Below, in pieces: positions 27,668 through 38,110 of a stretch of 64,000 nucleotides of DNA. Both the position numbers and the translations under genes were made by a program. Origin of the DNA: Herminiimonas contaminans (GTDB lineage Bacteria > Pseudomonadota > Gammaproteobacteria > Burkholderiales > Burkholderiaceae_D); the NCBI RefSeq assembly GCF_015645465.1, contig NZ_JADOEL010000001.1:248001-312000 (forward strand), written 5' to 3'. The first letter of the stretch is position 1; every line of letters begins with the position of its first letter. Under the pieces are notes generated by a model. That model searched no databases and was not told the DNA's origin. It worked only from the letters and a program-made list of their open reading frames with translations.

Positions 27668-28342
27668 TTAGCGTTTTTCCAATTGCTCGTAACGGGCAAA
27701 ACTATTTTTCAGTTTTTCGTCTGCCGCATCCGGACTATTGATGGTCACGTTCAGATCGTGCAGCAAACCGTCTTTCAAACCATATACCCAACCGTGTACC
27801 GTCAGGTCCTGGCCGTTTTCCCAGGCATCCTGCACGATGGTGGTCCGGCAAACGTTGGCGACCTGCTCTATCACGTTCAGCTCGCACAAGCGATCATGCT
27901 GGGCCTGGGTCGGTAAGGCATCGCCCAGATAACGACCATGCTTCTGATGCACATCCTGCACGTGGCGTAACCAGTTATCAGCCAGACCAACGCGGCGTCC
28001 TGTCATCGCGGCATGCACACCCGAGCAGCCATAGTGGCCACAGACGATCACATGTTTGACACGCAATACATCTATCGCAAACTGCAGCACGGACAGGCAA
28101 TTCAAATCCGAATGCGCGACCACGTTGGCCACATTGCGATGCACGAATAATTCACCCGGTTGCAGGTCGACGATCTCATTCGCGGGTACCCGACTATCGG
28201 AGCAACCTATCCATAAATATTCGGGAGATTGCTGGGCGGCAAGTTTGGCGAAGAAATCTGCATCCTGCGCCACCATCGCTGCTGCCCAATTACGGTTCTT
28301 CTGAAACAGTTGTTCCAATTCCAGCGGTTCTTTTTTAGTCAT
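27668..28342 (-). CDS. can: beta-class carbonic anhydrase Can
   Basis: 224 residues, as E. coli Can. The zinc ligands are C47 and D49 (IGCSDSRVPANE), H103 and C106 (CGHYGCSGVHA), the type II beta-carbonic anhydrase set. It interconverts CO2 and bicarbonate to supply carboxylating enzymes. It lies upstream of the metallopeptidase on the same strand with 35 bases between them, so co-transcription is possible. Confidence 0.96.
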   Translation of the reverse strand: MTKKEPLELEQLFQKNRNWAAAMVAQDADFFAKLAAQQSPEYLWIGCSDSRVPANEIVDLQPGELFVHRNVANVVAHSDLNCLSVLQFAIDVLRVKHVIVCGHYGCSGVHAAMTGRRVGLADNWLRHVQDVHQKHGRYLGDALPTQAQHDRLCELNVIEQVANVCRTTIVQDAWENGQDLTVHGWVYGLKDGLLHDLNVTINSPDAADEKLKNSFARYEQLEKR

Positions 28343-28400
28343 CTTTTTCTATCATGCTGCGGACTGGCCAGGCCGACGGCCTGGCTGCAATGGCTGCCAT

Positions 28401-28429
28401 TTTATCCGGTATTGGGCATCCCGGATAAA
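28401..28429. other. inverted repeat between can and the chalcone-isomerase-like gene
   Basis: Arms TTTATCCGG and CCGGATAAA (28401-28409, 28421-28429) with an 11-base loop. A second hairpin, GCCAGGCC/GGCCTGGC, lies at 28367-28385. Neither has a good T run on the minus strand, so they could be a weak terminator for the upstream gene or mRNA structure before can. Confidence 0.4.
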
Positions 28430-28465
28430 GAGCGTAGAACAGCATGGAACGATACGTATCCGGCT

Positions 28466-29053
28466 TTACTGCTCTGCCAATAGCTGTCGCTTGAGCTTGT
28501 CATCTACAGGTTTGTTACCCAGCCAGATGCGCAGTACGGCATTGTAGAAAGGAGCATCTAGCAGCGGCTCGAGTATGCGTTTGCCGTTCAGTTGCACGGT
28601 CATGCCGGTCGCCGGTACCCAATCCACCTGCAGGGCATCGCCTTCCTTCAACTGCGCAACAGATGCAAACATCGCATTGAATTTTGCCATCGATGGCGCC
28701 AGCGTCGCGCGTTCTGCCGCGTCGGTATTCTGCTCTATGCCCGTACTAAATGCCTTGGCGAATTCATCACTGGCAACATCGCGCAACATCACAATGCTGA
28801 CGCGTCGCGCTCCGATAGCAGCCAGCACCTCAACGGTCGAGGTTTTCTTTTCCGGCAAGTACAAACCCACCACATACACTTTGAAAATCAGCTTGCTGCG
28901 TATGCCCGCACCATTCAGACGTAAGTCCTGATTCGCCACTCGCACACTGTCGTCCAGCTTGACCCCGGCCAATTCGATTGCTGCTGCATTGCCGGAGAAG
29001 AACACGGCACTGCATAAGGCCAGGATGCAGCCTATCGCCTGTAACGGTTTCAT
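28466..29053 (-). CDS. periplasmic chalcone isomerase-like protein
   Basis: 195 residues with a signal peptide (MKPLQAIGCILALCSAVFF to NAAA, cleavage about residue 25). The rest follows the bacterial chalcone-isomerase-like family: IELAGVKLDDSV, FKVYVVGLYLPEKKTST, VSIVMLRDVASDEFAKAF and a late FYNAVLRIWLGNKPVDDKLK. These proteins lack known flavonoid substrates; bacterial members have been proposed to bind fatty acids or quinone-like lipids. It is monocistronic by context, after the dnaJ terminator and before the hairpins ahead of can. Confidence 0.85.
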   Translation of the reverse strand: MKPLQAIGCILALCSAVFFSGNAAAIELAGVKLDDSVRVANQDLRLNGAGIRSKLIFKVYVVGLYLPEKKTSTVEVLAAIGARRVSIVMLRDVASDEFAKAFSTGIEQNTDAAERATLAPSMAKFNAMFASVAQLKEGDALQVDWVPATGMTVQLNGKRILEPLLDAPFYNAVLRIWLGNKPVDDKLKRQLLAEQ

Positions 29054-29110
29054 GGTGTCTCCTGTAATGGATGTGGAACCAGCATAGAACCTTGTCGTCC
29101 GGCGATCAAC

Positions 29111-29144
29111 AAAAAAAAATGCCGGTCGAAATATCGACCGGCAT
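29111..29144 (-). terminator. rho-independent terminator of dnaJ
   Basis: Arms ATGCCGGTCGA and TCGACCGGCAT (29119-29129, 29134-29144) with a four-base loop, followed on the minus strand by a run of nine T (A run 29111-29119). It starts 20 bases past the dnaJ stop. Confidence 0.92.
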
Positions 29145-29164
29145 TTTGCTGGGATCAGGAAACC

Positions 29165-30289
29165 TTATTCAAAGAATTCCTTGACCTTATCTTTCCATGA
29201 TTTGGTTTGCGGGCTGTGCTTGGAACCGCCTTCCACCGTCAATTGTTCAAACTCACGCATCAATTCCTTCTGGCGTTCGGTCAGGGTGACAGGTGTTTCC
29301 ACAATCACGTGGCAGAACAGGTCACCAGCATAACCGGAACGTACGCCCTTGATCCCTTTGCTGCGCAGGCGGAAAGTCTTACCCGACTGCGTACCTTCAG
29401 GAATCGTGAACGAAGCCTTGCCATTCAGCGTCGGCACTTCAATTTCACCGCCGAGGGCTGCCTTCGCAAATGAGATAGGAATCTCGCAATGCAAGTCGTC
29501 GCCGTCGCGCTGGAACATCGCATGCTGCTTGATGCGGATTTCCACATACAAGTCACCTGGAGGACCGCCATTCATACCTGGTTCGCCGTTACCGGACGAA
29601 CGGATACGCATGCCGTCATCTATCCCTGCCGGGATTTTGACTTCCAGTGTCTTGTTGCGTTTGATCTTGCCAGCGCCGCTGCAGGTACCGCAAGGCGATG
29701 GATTGATCTTGCCGCTACCATGGCACTTGGGACAGGTTTGCAGCACGCTGAAGAAGCCTTGCTGCATGCGTACCTGGCCGTGGCCACCGCAAGTCGTACA
29801 GCTGACTGGCGAAGTGCCCGGCTTGGCACCGCTACCGTCACAGGTTTCGCAGTTATCCCACGAAGGAACACGGATAGTCGTGTCGTAACCGTGTGCAGCT
29901 TGTTCCAGTGTAATTTCGAGGTTGTAGCGCAAGTCTGCGCCGCGATATACCTGCGGGCCGCCGCGTCCACCGCGACCGCCGCCAGCCTGGCCAAAGATGT
30001 CGCCAAAGATATCGCCAAAGGCATCAGCAAAACCACCGCCGCCTCCGCCGCCGCCCATATTCGGATCAACACCGGCATGACCATAGCGATCATAGGCATC
30101 GCGCTTTTGCGGATCCGACAGCATCTCGTAGGCTTCTTTAGCCTCTTTGAATTTTTCTTCCGCGCTCTTGCTATCCGGATTGCGATCCGGATGGTGTTTC
30201 ATTGCAAGCTTGCGATACGCTTTCTTGATTTCTTCGTCGGAAGCGCTCTTCCCTACGCCAAGAATTTCGTAAAAATCACGTTTTGCCAT
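29165..30289 (-). CDS. dnaJ: chaperone protein DnaJ
   Basis: 374 residues with full type I architecture. J domain 1-70 carries HPD (KHHPDRNPD); a Gly/Phe-rich linker follows ([16 protein letters not shown]); the zinc region about 140-215 has all four CxxCxGxG repeats ([32 protein letters not shown]); then the substrate-binding C-terminal domains. It delivers substrates to DnaK and stimulates its ATPase. It lies 175 bases after dnaK on the same strand; I found no sigma-32 site in that gap, so it is probably expressed by read-through from the dnaK and grpE promoters. Confidence 0.98.
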   Translation of the reverse strand: MAKRDFYEILGVGKSASDEEIKKAYRKLAMKHHPDRNPDSKSAEEKFKEAKEAYEMLSDPQKRDAYDRYGHAGVDPNMGGGGGGGGFADAFGDIFGDIFGQAGGGRGGRGGPQVYRGADLRYNLEITLEQAAHGYDTTIRVPSWDNCETCDGSGAKPGTSPVSCTTCGGHGQVRMQQGFFSVLQTCPKCHGSGKINPSPCGTCSGAGKIKRNKTLEVKIPAGIDDGMRIRSSGNGEPGMNGGPPGDLYVEIRIKQHAMFQRDGDDLHCEIPISFAKAALGGEIEVPTLNGKASFTIPEGTQSGKTFRLRSKGIKGVRSGYAGDLFCHVIVETPVTLTERQKELMREFEQLTVEGGSKHSPQTKSWKDKVKEFFE

Positions 30290-30464
30290 TTTTGTAGGCG
30301 CCTTGTTCTATCTAAACTAAAACGCCGAATCGACGGTTTTTTTACAAAAACCATACGACCCGGCGAGTCTGCACAGTACAGACGATGGCAAGCGCAAGAC
30401 ACTCCAAGACAACAATTTGAAGTGACCAGCGGTGCCATGCATCAGACCGCTAGACCATTAAAAA

Positions 30465-32411
30465 TTACTTGTCTTTCACTTCTTTGAAGTCAGCATCCAC
30501 TACGTCATCTTGCTGTGGTTTGCTGTCAGCGTGGCTGTGACCGGCATCGCCTGCATCACCACCAGCTGCGCCTGCTGCTTGTTGCGCTTGCATGTCGGCG
30601 TACATTTTTTCGCCGAGTTTTTGCGCTGCAGTGGTCAGGGCTGCAGATTTTTCATCGATGATAGCCTTGTCGCTACCTTTCAATGCTTCTTCCAGTTCAG
30701 CAATCGCTGCTTCGATTTTTTCTTTCTCACCGGCTTCCAGCTTGTCGCCGTATTCGGTCAAGGCTTTACGCGTCGAATGCACCAGTGCATCGCCCTGGTT
30801 GTGCGCTTCCGCGACTTCTTTCAGGCGTTTGTCTTCTTCTGCATTCGCTTCTGCGTCCTGCACCATTTTTTGAATTTCTTCTTCAGTCAAACCGGAGTTT
30901 GCCTTAATGGTGATCTTGTTTTCCTTACCGGTTGCCTTGTCTTTCGCGCCGACGTGCAAAATACCGTTGGCATCGATGTCAAAGGTCACTTCAATTTGCG
31001 GCGTACCACGTGCTGCTGGTGGGATGCCTTCCAGATTGAATTCACCCAAAGCCTTGTTGCCAACTGCCATCTCGCGTTCACCCTGGAACACTTTGATGGT
31101 GACCGCAGGCTGATTGTCGTCAGCGGTCGAAAACACCTGGCTGAACTTGGTCGGAATGGTGGTGTTCTTCTGGATCATTTTGGTCATCACGCCACCCAGG
31201 GTTTCAATACCCAGCGACAGCGGAGTCACGTCGAGCAACAACAAATCTTTACGATCACCGGACAGAACCGAACCCTGGATTGCAGCACCGACAGCAACTG
31301 CTTCATCCGGATTCACGTCTTTACGTGGATCTTTGCCGAAGAAGTCTTTTACGGTTTCCTGCACTTTAGGCATACGGGTCATACCACCGACCAGGATGAT
31401 GTCATCGATGTCGGAAACTTTAACGCCTGCATCCTTGATCGCGGTGCGGCATGGCTCGATGGTTTTCGAGATCAGTTCTTCAACCAGCGATTCCAGTTTT
31501 GCACGGGTGATTTTCAAGTTCAAATGCACCGGTGCGCCGTTCGCCATCGCGATGTACGGTTCGTTGATTTCAGTTTGTTGCGACGACGACAATTCGATCT
31601 TCGCGCGCTCAGCCGATGCCTTGATACGTTGCAATGCAATCGCATCCTTGCTCAGGTCGAGGCCGTTGATTTTCTTGAATTCGTCGATGATGTAATCGAT
31701 GATGCGTTGATCGAAATCTTCACCGCCGAGGAAGGTGTCACCATTGGTCGACAACACTTCAAATTGCATTTCACCGTCTACGTCTGCGATCTCGATGATG
31801 GAGATATCAAAGGTACCGCCGCCCAGATCGTACACAGCGATCTTGCGGTCACCCTTGCCACCTTTGTCGAGGCCGAAAGCCAGCGCAGCTGCGGTAGGTT
31901 CGTTGATGATGCGCTTAACGTCCAGACCAGCAATACGGCCTGCGTCTTTGGTTGCCTGACGTTGTGCATCGTTGAAGTAAGCAGGAACCGTGATGACGGC
32001 TTCAGTCACTTCTTCACCGAGGTAGTCTTCGGCGGTTTTTTTCATTTTGCGCAGGATTTCTGCGGAGATTTGCTGTGCGGCCAGCTTTTTGTCGCGCACG
32101 GAGATCCATGCGTCGCCGTTGTCGGCTTTGACGATTTGATACGGCATCATGCCGATATCTTTTTGCACTTCTTTTTCGTCGAATTTACGGCCGATCAGAC
32201 GCTTGACTGCGTACAGCGTGTTTTTTGGATTGGTGACAGCCTGGCGTTTGGCAGGTGCGCCAACCAGAATTTCACCGTCTTCCTGATATGCGATCACGGA
32301 GGGCGTAGTACGCGCACCTTCCGAGTTTTCGATAACTTTTGGTTTACCGCCTTCCATGATTGCTACGCAGGAGTTGGTCGTACCTAAGTCAATACCGATA
32401 ATTTTGCCCAT
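30465..32411 (-). CDS. dnaK: molecular chaperone DnaK (Hsp70)
   Basis: 648 residues. The ATPase domain has [16 protein letters not shown] at the N-terminus, [15 protein letters not shown] and [13 protein letters not shown]; the linker [14 protein letters not shown] leads into the substrate-binding domain; the lid ends in the conserved acidic tail VVDADFKEV. It folds and refolds proteins with DnaJ and GrpE and regulates sigma-32 activity. The gene lies 89 bases after grpE; a second sigma-32-type promoter fills that gap, so dnaK has both its own and read-through transcription. Its ATG is preceded by AAGGGA. Confidence 0.98.
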   Translation of the reverse strand: MGKIIGIDLGTTNSCVAIMEGGKPKVIENSEGARTTPSVIAYQEDGEILVGAPAKRQAVTNPKNTLYAVKRLIGRKFDEKEVQKDIGMMPYQIVKADNGDAWISVRDKKLAAQQISAEILRKMKKTAEDYLGEEVTEAVITVPAYFNDAQRQATKDAGRIAGLDVKRIINEPTAAALAFGLDKGGKGDRKIAVYDLGGGTFDISIIEIADVDGEMQFEVLSTNGDTFLGGEDFDQRIIDYIIDEFKKINGLDLSKDAIALQRIKASAERAKIELSSSQQTEINEPYIAMANGAPVHLNLKITRAKLESLVEELISKTIEPCRTAIKDAGVKVSDIDDIILVGGMTRMPKVQETVKDFFGKDPRKDVNPDEAVAVGAAIQGSVLSGDRKDLLLLDVTPLSLGIETLGGVMTKMIQKNTTIPTKFSQVFSTADDNQPAVTIKVFQGEREMAVGNKALGEFNLEGIPPAARGTPQIEVTFDIDANGILHVGAKDKATGKENKITIKANSGLTEEEIQKMVQDAEANAEEDKRLKEVAEAHNQGDALVHSTRKALTEYGDKLEAGEKEKIEAAIAELEEALKGSDKAIIDEKSAALTTAAQKLGEKMYADMQAQQAAGAAGGDAGDAGHSHADSKPQQDDVVDADFKEVKDK

Positions 32412-32472
32412 GATGGAATTTCCCTTAATGTCTGTGATGCGAAACTGTTAAATACAAAATTTGTTAACGTCA

Positions 32473-32500
32473 ATATGTGGTGTAAACAGATGCTTTCAAG
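32473..32500 (-). promoter_or_regulatory. sigma-32 heat-shock promoter of dnaK
   Basis: On the minus strand CTTGAAA, 13 bases, then CCACATAT, one mismatch from the consensus CTTGAAA-N11-16-CCCCATNT. It starts at the base immediately after the grpE stop codon and lies about 60 bases before the dnaK ATG. Confidence 0.75.
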
Positions 32501-33040
32501 TTATTTTTCTTGTGCAACCGTTACCAGCGCTGGACGCAACAGGCGATCTGCAATCAGATAGCCCTTCTGCAGCGTGTTGACGACTGTGTTTGGCTCCTGA
32601 TCAGCAGGAACCAGGGACATCGCCTGATGCTTCATAGGGTCCAGTTTGTCGCCTTGCTGTGGTTTGATTTCCAGCAGGCGGTTCTTCTCGAAGGCAGCAT
32701 TCAGCTGTTTCAAGGTCATTTCCACACCCTCTTTCAAGGACTCGATGGAAGGTGTTTCTACTTGCAGCGCCATTTCCAGACTGTCTTTCACTGGCAGCAG
32801 CATTTCGGCAAAGCCTTCAATCGCGAATTTGTGTGCGCGGGTGACATCTTCCTGGGCACGACGACGGAAATTCTCGACTTCAGCTTTGGCACGCAAGAAT
32901 GAGTCCTGCAATTCCTGTACGAGCAATTGGGACGCCGCGAGCTGCTCCTCCACAGTAGGAGTAGGTGCAGTAGCCGCCTCAGCCGTTACCGGATCTTCGA
33001 TCGACGCTGCTTGCTCAGCGTATTTATCTTGGTCTTGCAT
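32501..33040 (-). CDS. grpE: nucleotide exchange factor GrpE
   Basis: Start at [10 protein letters not shown], where GGAGA lies eight bases upstream; the open frame continues 19 codons further into the promoter and is discarded. 179 residues: an acidic N-terminus, a long helix ([26 protein letters not shown]), and the beta domain ending with the family signature [34 protein letters not shown] region. GrpE releases ADP from DnaK and acts as a thermosensor. First gene of grpE-dnaK-dnaJ, under a consensus sigma-32 promoter. Confidence 0.95.
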   Translation of the reverse strand: MQDQDKYAEQAASIEDPVTAEAATAPTPTVEEQLAASQLLVQELQDSFLRAKAEVENFRRRAQEDVTRAHKFAIEGFAEMLLPVKDSLEMALQVETPSIESLKEGVEMTLKQLNAAFEKNRLLEIKPQQGDKLDPMKHQAMSLVPADQEPNTVVNTLQKGYLIADRLLRPALVTVAQEK

Positions 33041-33095
33041 GAAAAAATCTCCAACAATCAATGAGTTATGACAAAAAATGCCAATGCGACAGTGC

Positions 33096-33123
33096 ACATG
33101 GGGTTATCCCACACTATTTCAAG
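33096..33123 (-). promoter_or_regulatory. sigma-32 heat-shock promoter of grpE
   Basis: On the minus strand CTTGAAA, 13 bases, then CCCCATGT, an exact match to the RpoH consensus. It is 56 bases before the grpE ATG. No CIRCE element (the HrcA operator) is visible here although hrcA is encoded 5 kb away. Confidence 0.9.
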
Positions 33124-33290
33124 GGGTATTCCTGCAGGCTTAGCAAAAATTCACGAAACGCGATGATAAGCGCTGTGGCAGTGTCGTTGTTACAAAATTT
33201 CCCTGTTCATGGGATGGCATTTTTCTCTATACGGACTAGGCTGTAATTGGGTGGCTTGTGTGCCACCACTGCTACCGACAGGAGCCAGCC

Positions 33291-33371
33291 ATGAAACTGC
33301 CGCTTATTTCCATGTCGATTGTTGCCTATACCGCTATTGCGACCACGGTCATTTGTTATACGACATTGTAA
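33291..33371 (+). CDS. possible 26-residue membrane peptide
   Basis: MKLPLISMSIVAYTAIATTVICYTTL: ATG 33291 has GGAG six bases upstream, and the peptide is one hydrophobic helix with an N-terminal Lys. It sits alone between the grpE promoter and hemH. A GGTGGC/GCCACC hairpin lies just upstream (33251-33268) and another inverted repeat follows. Small single-helix proteins of this kind are often real but missed. Coding status is uncertain. Confidence 0.4.
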   Translation: MKLPLISMSIVAYTAIATTVICYTTL

Positions 33372-33403
33372 AACAATGCACCAGCCACTTAATAGCCGCA
33401 GCG

Positions 33404-33434
33404 GGGTAAAAGCATGTGCAGACCACTTTTACCC
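33404..33434 (+). terminator. hairpin after the small membrane ORF
   Basis: Arms GGGTAAAAG and CTTTTACCC with a 13-base loop, 32 bases past the small ORF. No T run follows, so termination is only suggested. Confidence 0.35.
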
Positions 33435-33475
33435 TCAATAAATAGGGGTTTATTGCAAAAAAACAAGGTTTTCTA

Positions 33476-33503
33476 ATGAAAAAGGCCCTCGCGGGCCATT
33501 TTT
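33476..33503 (-). terminator. rho-independent terminator of hemH
   Basis: GGCCC-TCGC-GGGCC (33484-33497) flanked by A and T runs, overlapping the last bases of hemH; on the minus strand the hairpin is followed by TTTTTC. Confidence 0.75.
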
Positions 33504-34608
33504 ATTGTTGGGCGCCCAGGCGCTGCGCCTCATCCAGCGAAACCTGCGCCTCGTGGACCTGCTCTTCGTGCTGCGCAGGCGAGACGATAGTCGGCCAGCC
33601 TACCAGATGCAACTCCGTAATTTCCGCCATTGCCTTAATCCACGCATCATCCTCGTTCAGGCAAGCGATGTAGTTGAAGTCTTTGCCACCGGCGCTCATG
33701 AAGTCATGGCGCGCCTCCATTGCGATCTCTTCCAGCGTTTCCAGGCAATCGCTGGTAAAGCCCGGGCAAATCACATCGACCCGGCCTATACCCTCTTGCG
33801 CCAGTTTCTTCAGCGTCGGTGCGGTGTAGGGTTGCAGCCACTCAGCCTTGCCGAAGCGCGACTGGAACGTGACCATGTATTGATCCGAAGTCAGCTCCAG
33901 CTCGTGGGCCAGCAGGCGTGCCGTTTTATGGCATTCGCAGTGATACGGATCGCCCAGCGTCAAGGTGCGCTTGGGCACGCCGTGGAAACTCATGACCAGC
34001 TTGTCCGGACGTCCGGCCATATCCCAATGCGCCTGCACCGATTTGCACAAGGCGCGGATGTAGGCATCGTGGTCGTGATAATGCTTAACGAAGCGCAACT
34101 CGGGGACATTGCGTTCTTGCGCGTAATGACTGAATACGGCATCGAAGATAGAAGCCGTCGTTGTCCCTGAATATTGCGGATAGGCAGGCAGGATCAGGAT
34201 GCGTTCACAACCGTCAGCTTTCAGCTCGCGCAAGACATCCGGCAACGCAGGCTGGCCATAACGCATCGCATACACCACTTTTACTTTGTGACCGCGGTCG
34301 CCCAGATAGCCCTTGAGCAGCCTGGCCTGTTTCTCGGTATGTACTTTGAGCGGCGAACCTTCATTACTCCAGATCGACGCATACTTCTTCGCCGACTGTC
34401 CGGACCGGAACGGCAGGATGATGAGATGCAGGATGAACCACCAGATCGCACGCGGGATTTCCACCACGCGCGGATCGGATAAAAACTGTTTGAGGTAACG
34501 CCTTACTGCCGAAGTCGTCGGTGCATCAGGGGTACCAAGATTAACCAGTACGACTGCTGTTTTCGGCAAACTGCCATGGGTGTACGGTGGTTCAGTTCTA
34601 AAGGACAT
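33502..34608 (-). CDS. hemH: ferrochelatase HemH
   Basis: 368 residues, typical for the proteobacterial enzyme that inserts Fe2+ into protoporphyrin IX. Motifs: [27 protein letters not shown] at the N-terminus, [31 protein letters not shown] with the catalytic His, [16 protein letters not shown] and the late [17 protein letters not shown] with the essential Glu. No membrane helix; peripheral. The terminator overlaps its 3' end. The previous step (protoporphyrinogen oxidation) may be done by the HemJ-like protein encoded at 48.6 kb. Confidence 0.97.
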   Translation of the reverse strand: MSFRTEPPYTHGSLPKTAVVLVNLGTPDAPTTSAVRRYLKQFLSDPRVVEIPRAIWWFILHLIILPFRSGQSAKKYASIWSNEGSPLKVHTEKQARLLKGYLGDRGHKVKVVYAMRYGQPALPDVLRELKADGCERILILPAYPQYSGTTTASIFDAVFSHYAQERNVPELRFVKHYHDHDAYIRALCKSVQAHWDMAGRPDKLVMSFHGVPKRTLTLGDPYHCECHKTARLLAHELELTSDQYMVTFQSRFGKAEWLQPYTAPTLKKLAQEGIGRVDVICPGFTSDCLETLEEIAMEARHDFMSAGGKDFNYIACLNEDDAWIKAMAEITELHLVGWPTIVSPAQHEEQVHEAQVSLDEAQRLGAQQ

Positions 34609-34671
34609 GAGCTCTCAATATTATTGGTCTTATGGGAAGCGATGCCTGAGCATCGCAGGTATAAGCTTAGC

Positions 34672-36318
34672 TCAGTTTGCCAGCAATTCCCGTGCATGCG
34701 TACGTGTAGTGGCAGTAATTTCCAGTCCACCCAGCATACGCGCGATTTCTTCTACGCGCGCATTGCTATCCAGCGCAGCGATCGACGATGCGGTCTTGCC
34801 CTTGTTGTTTTGTTTGCTGACCTGGAAGTGCTGATTGGCCTGGCTCGCCACTTGCGGTAAATGTGTGACGCACAGTACTTGCCGGTCCTGCCCGAGACGG
34901 CGCAACAAACGGCCGACAACTTCGGCGACACCACCACCTATGCCACTGTCGACTTCATCGAAAATCAATGTGGGTGTCGCAGTCGCGCTGGAGGTAATGA
35001 CGGAAATTGCCAGCGCGATACGCGCCAGCTCACCACCCGATGCAACCTTGGCCAGTGGCCGCGGCGTGGTACCGGCATGACCAGCCACCATGAACTCAAT
35101 CTGTTCCAATCCGTACGAAGCGGGTTCGCATGGCTGCAGGGCGATTGCGAACTTGCCACCGCTCATGCTGAGGTCCTGCATCGCTGCAGTCACTGCATCA
35201 CCCAGCGCTTTGGCGGCTTTGGTACGTGCTTTGGTGAGTTTTTGCGCGGCACCGGTGTAGACCGCTTTCAGTTTTTCTTCCTGCGCACGCAAGGCATCAA
35301 GGTCGCTGGCATCAGCCAGTTGCTTCAATTGCGTGGATAGGGTTTCCAGTTCCTGCGGCAAATCATCGGCAGCGACATGGAATTTACGTGAGGCCGAATG
35401 GATGTTTTCCAGCCGCACTTCAACCTCACGCAAGCGCGCCGGATCCAGCTCGACCCGGCTCAGGTAATCGTTCAGCGCATAGACCGCTTCCTGTAACTGG
35501 ATACGCGCTGGCTCCAGTGCATCCAGCACCGGTTGCAAGCCCGCATCGAGATCGACCAGTTTGCCGATGCGGGTATTCAGCGACGACAGCTGCGACAGCA
35601 TCGGTGTGTCGGCTTCGGAGATCAGGCTGAGCGCTTCTTGCGCCCCCTCTATCAGACTGGCTGCATGTGACAAGCGGCTATGTTCATTGCTGATATCGGT
35701 CCACTCACCCGGTTTGACTGCGAGCTTTTCCAGTTCGCCGACTTGCCATTCCAGGCGCTCACGCTCCAACAAGACATTCTTGGCATTGGTTTCGAATTCT
35801 TCGCGTTGCCGCGCCAGCGCACGCCAGGCTTTATATGCGGCGGCGACTGCTTTCACTTCATCCTGCAAACCAGCCTGGTTATCCAGCAGCACGCGTTGCG
35901 CATCGGTTTTGAGCAGCGATTGGTGCGCATGCTGGCCGTGGATATCGACCAGTTGCTCACCCAGCTCACGCAATTGCGTGGCGGTAGCGGCGATGCCGTT
36001 GATGAAGGCTTTGGAGCGACCGGCATTGTCTATGACGCGGCGTAGCAATGCGCCGCCGTCTTCATTGCTGAATTCGTTTTCGGCGAGCCAGGCATCCAAC
36101 TCGGCACTGCTGGAAAACTCGGCCGTTATGTCAGCCTTGGCTGCGCCTTCGCGTACCACGCTGGCATCACCACGCCCGCCAAGCGCGAGTGCCAGCGCAT
36201 CGATCAGGATGGATTTACCCGCGCCGGTTTCGCCGGTGAAAACGGAGAAACCAGGCGAAAATTCCAGTTCGATGGCATCGACAATAACGAAATCACGGAT
36301 GGAGAGCGTGCGCAGCAT
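34672..36318 (-). CDS. recN: DNA repair protein RecN
   Basis: 548 residues. SMC-like ATPase: Walker A FTGETGAGKSILIDAL near residue 30, a central coiled coil (about 150-370), and ABC signature plus Walker B near the end (KVASGGELARIALAI, TLIFDEVDSGIGG). RecN holds DNA ends in double-strand break repair. Its ATG is two bases after the nadK stop, so it is translated from the nadK transcript; no LexA box is visible in front of nadK, unlike E. coli where recN is strongly SOS-induced. Confidence 0.97.
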   Translation of the reverse strand: MLRTLSIRDFVIVDAIELEFSPGFSVFTGETGAGKSILIDALALALGGRGDASVVREGAAKADITAEFSSSAELDAWLAENEFSNEDGGALLRRVIDNAGRSKAFINGIAATATQLRELGEQLVDIHGQHAHQSLLKTDAQRVLLDNQAGLQDEVKAVAAAYKAWRALARQREEFETNAKNVLLERERLEWQVGELEKLAVKPGEWTDISNEHSRLSHAASLIEGAQEALSLISEADTPMLSQLSSLNTRIGKLVDLDAGLQPVLDALEPARIQLQEAVYALNDYLSRVELDPARLREVEVRLENIHSASRKFHVAADDLPQELETLSTQLKQLADASDLDALRAQEEKLKAVYTGAAQKLTKARTKAAKALGDAVTAAMQDLSMSGGKFAIALQPCEPASYGLEQIEFMVAGHAGTTPRPLAKVASGGELARIALAISVITSSATATPTLIFDEVDSGIGGGVAEVVGRLLRRLGQDRQVLCVTHLPQVASQANQHFQVSKQNNKGKTASSIAALDSNARVEEIARMLGGLEITATTRTHARELLAN

Positions 36319-36320
36319 GT

Positions 36321-37238
36321 TTATTTCAAGCGACCTTCTACTGACGGGTATTCATTCCAATGCAGCTTTTCGCGCAAGGTATCGTAATAATTCCAGCCTT
36401 CCGGATGCAGGAAGGTAATCGTATGTTCGGAACGACGCACGGTAATCCGGTCATGTTTGAGCAGGCGCGCCACTGATTGCATATCGAAATTGACATTGGC
36501 TTCGCGACCACCGACGACTTCGATTTCGATCACGCTACTGTCCGGCACCACGATAGGACGATTCGACAAGGCGTGCGGCGCAATCGGCACCAGTCCGATC
36601 CCGGTCAGGCTGGGATGCAAAATCGGGCCACCGGCCGATAAAGCATACGCGCTGGAGCCAGTCGGTGTCGCCACAATCAGGCCATCCGAACGCTGGTTGT
36701 ACATGAAATGACCATCGACTTCGACGCGCAATTCCACCATGCCGGAACCCGAGCCACGCGACAAGACGACGTCATTGAAAGCCAGTGTGCTGTATACAGC
36801 CTCACCCTCACGTTCTATCGAGCCCTTCAGCAAGCTGCGCTGTTCGGAACGGACTTTCCCATTCAGCATTTCTTTCAGCAGCGGCATCATCTGGTCCAGC
36901 GAAATATCGGTCATGAAACCGAGACGTCCCTGGTTCACGCCTATCAGCGGCACATTGTATGGCGCCAATTGGCGCGCAATCCCCAGCATGGTACCGTCGC
37001 CGCCGACTACAATAGCGGCATCCGCGCACTCGCCGATTTCCGGCAAAGTCATGGAATCGTAATTGCTGAGCGAAAAGTTCAGTGCGGTTTCTGCTTCGAA
37101 AATGACTTTGCGGCCGGTCTTGCCCAGGCAATCGGCGATATCAGTCAACGATTTCGCAATCCCACCGGCCATATGTTTGCCGAAGATAGCGATCGTATTA
37201 AAACTGGAAGGGTGTGTAGAGTGTGAGGTAAGCGACAT
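36321..37238 (-). CDS. nadK: NAD kinase
   Basis: Start taken at [21 protein letters not shown]; the open frame runs 39 codons upstream into the divergent HAD gene. 305 residues with the NAD kinase signatures [52 protein letters not shown] and DSSVIEIEV. It phosphorylates NAD to NADP with ATP. First gene of nadK-recN, divergent from the HAD hydrolase gene (88-base gap). Confidence 0.97.
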   Translation of the reverse strand: MSLTSHSTHPSSFNTIAIFGKHMAGGIAKSLTDIADCLGKTGRKVIFEAETALNFSLSNYDSMTLPEIGECADAAIVVGGDGTMLGIARQLAPYNVPLIGVNQGRLGFMTDISLDQMMPLLKEMLNGKVRSEQRSLLKGSIEREGEAVYSTLAFNDVVLSRGSGSGMVELRVEVDGHFMYNQRSDGLIVATPTGSSAYALSAGGPILHPSLTGIGLVPIAPHALSNRPIVVPDSSVIEIEVVGGREANVNFDMQSVARLLKHDRITVRRSEHTITFLHPEGWNYYDTLREKLHWNEYPSVEGRLK

Positions 37239-37326
37239 GCTGCAGATTAGACCATAATTTGTCCTTCTTTTGGCCTTCTCGTGCGCTATGCAACGCATCA
37301 TCCATGCAAATGATTGAGTATCCAAC

Positions 37327-38043
37327 ATGACGTCCCTGCCTACACCGCATTCCACTCATCCGCCTGTGAAGGCCATCCTGTTCGATCTGGATGACACCTT
37401 GTGGCACCTGGCCCCGACTTTGGTCAAGGCAGAAGCCATTTTGTATGACTGGCTGAATGAGCACATTCCGGGTGTAACACAACGCTTCAGCAATGAGGAG
37501 TTACGCGAGCTGCGCATGGAATTGCTGCCTACCGATCCGCAATTCCAATTCAATGTATGGGCTTTACGCCACGCTGCACTGACACGCGCCTGTCATTTAA
37601 CGAGTGAAAACAAGGATCTGGTGGATCAGGCGATGGCGGTTTTTTCAGTCGCGCGCAACACCGTCAACCCGTTTGTAGATGTCACACCTGGTCTGGCCAG
37701 CCTGAGCGAACGTTTTGCCCTGGGCTCGGTGTCCAACGGTTTTGCCGACCTCGGCGAAATTGGCCTGGCATCTTATTTCCAGGTATCGATCGCGGCCCAT
37801 CAATTTGGCAGCGCTAAACCCGGCGCAGAGATTTTTCATGCGGCCTGCGCCGCACTGAACGTTGCGCCACACGAAGCCATTTACGTCGGTGACGACCCCA
37901 AACTGGATATCCAGGGTGCACAAAACGCCGGTTTGCGCGCGGTGTGGATGAATCGCTTCGACCACACATTGCCCGACCATATTGTGCCGACTGCCAGCGT
38001 CACCAATTTATATGAGCTCGATGCCTGGCTAAAGCGCGCATAA
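37327..38043 (+). CDS. HAD-superfamily hydrolase (YigB-like)
   Basis: 238 residues. Motif [16 protein letters not shown], motif [13 protein letters not shown], motif III Lys in SAKPGAEIF, motif [20 protein letters not shown]. The insertion between motif I and II is the helical cap of subclass IA. YigB in E. coli removes phosphate from FMN; whether this one does is unknown. It lies 68 bases upstream of hrcA on the same strand. Confidence 0.9.
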   Translation: MTSLPTPHSTHPPVKAILFDLDDTLWHLAPTLVKAEAILYDWLNEHIPGVTQRFSNEELRELRMELLPTDPQFQFNVWALRHAALTRACHLTSENKDLVDQAMAVFSVARNTVNPFVDVTPGLASLSERFALGSVSNGFADLGEIGLASYFQVSIAAHQFGSAKPGAEIFHAACAALNVAPHEAIYVGDDPKLDIQGAQNAGLRAVWMNRFDHTLPDHIVPTASVTNLYELDAWLKRA

Positions 38044-38110
38044 TGGGCAGCATGCCCCCTGTGGCCTTGCCCTTGCCGCCCGGCATGACCACTCATACAA
38101 TAGCGATACT

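Noticed and set aside
30510-32387. 625-codon open frame antisense to dnaK
   Set aside because: Codon bias in dnaK leaves the opposite strand open; the translation is Phe/Cys/His-rich and resembles no protein.
36310-37326. LexA box for nadK-recN
   Set aside because: No CTGT-N8-ACAG found in the 88-base region before nadK.
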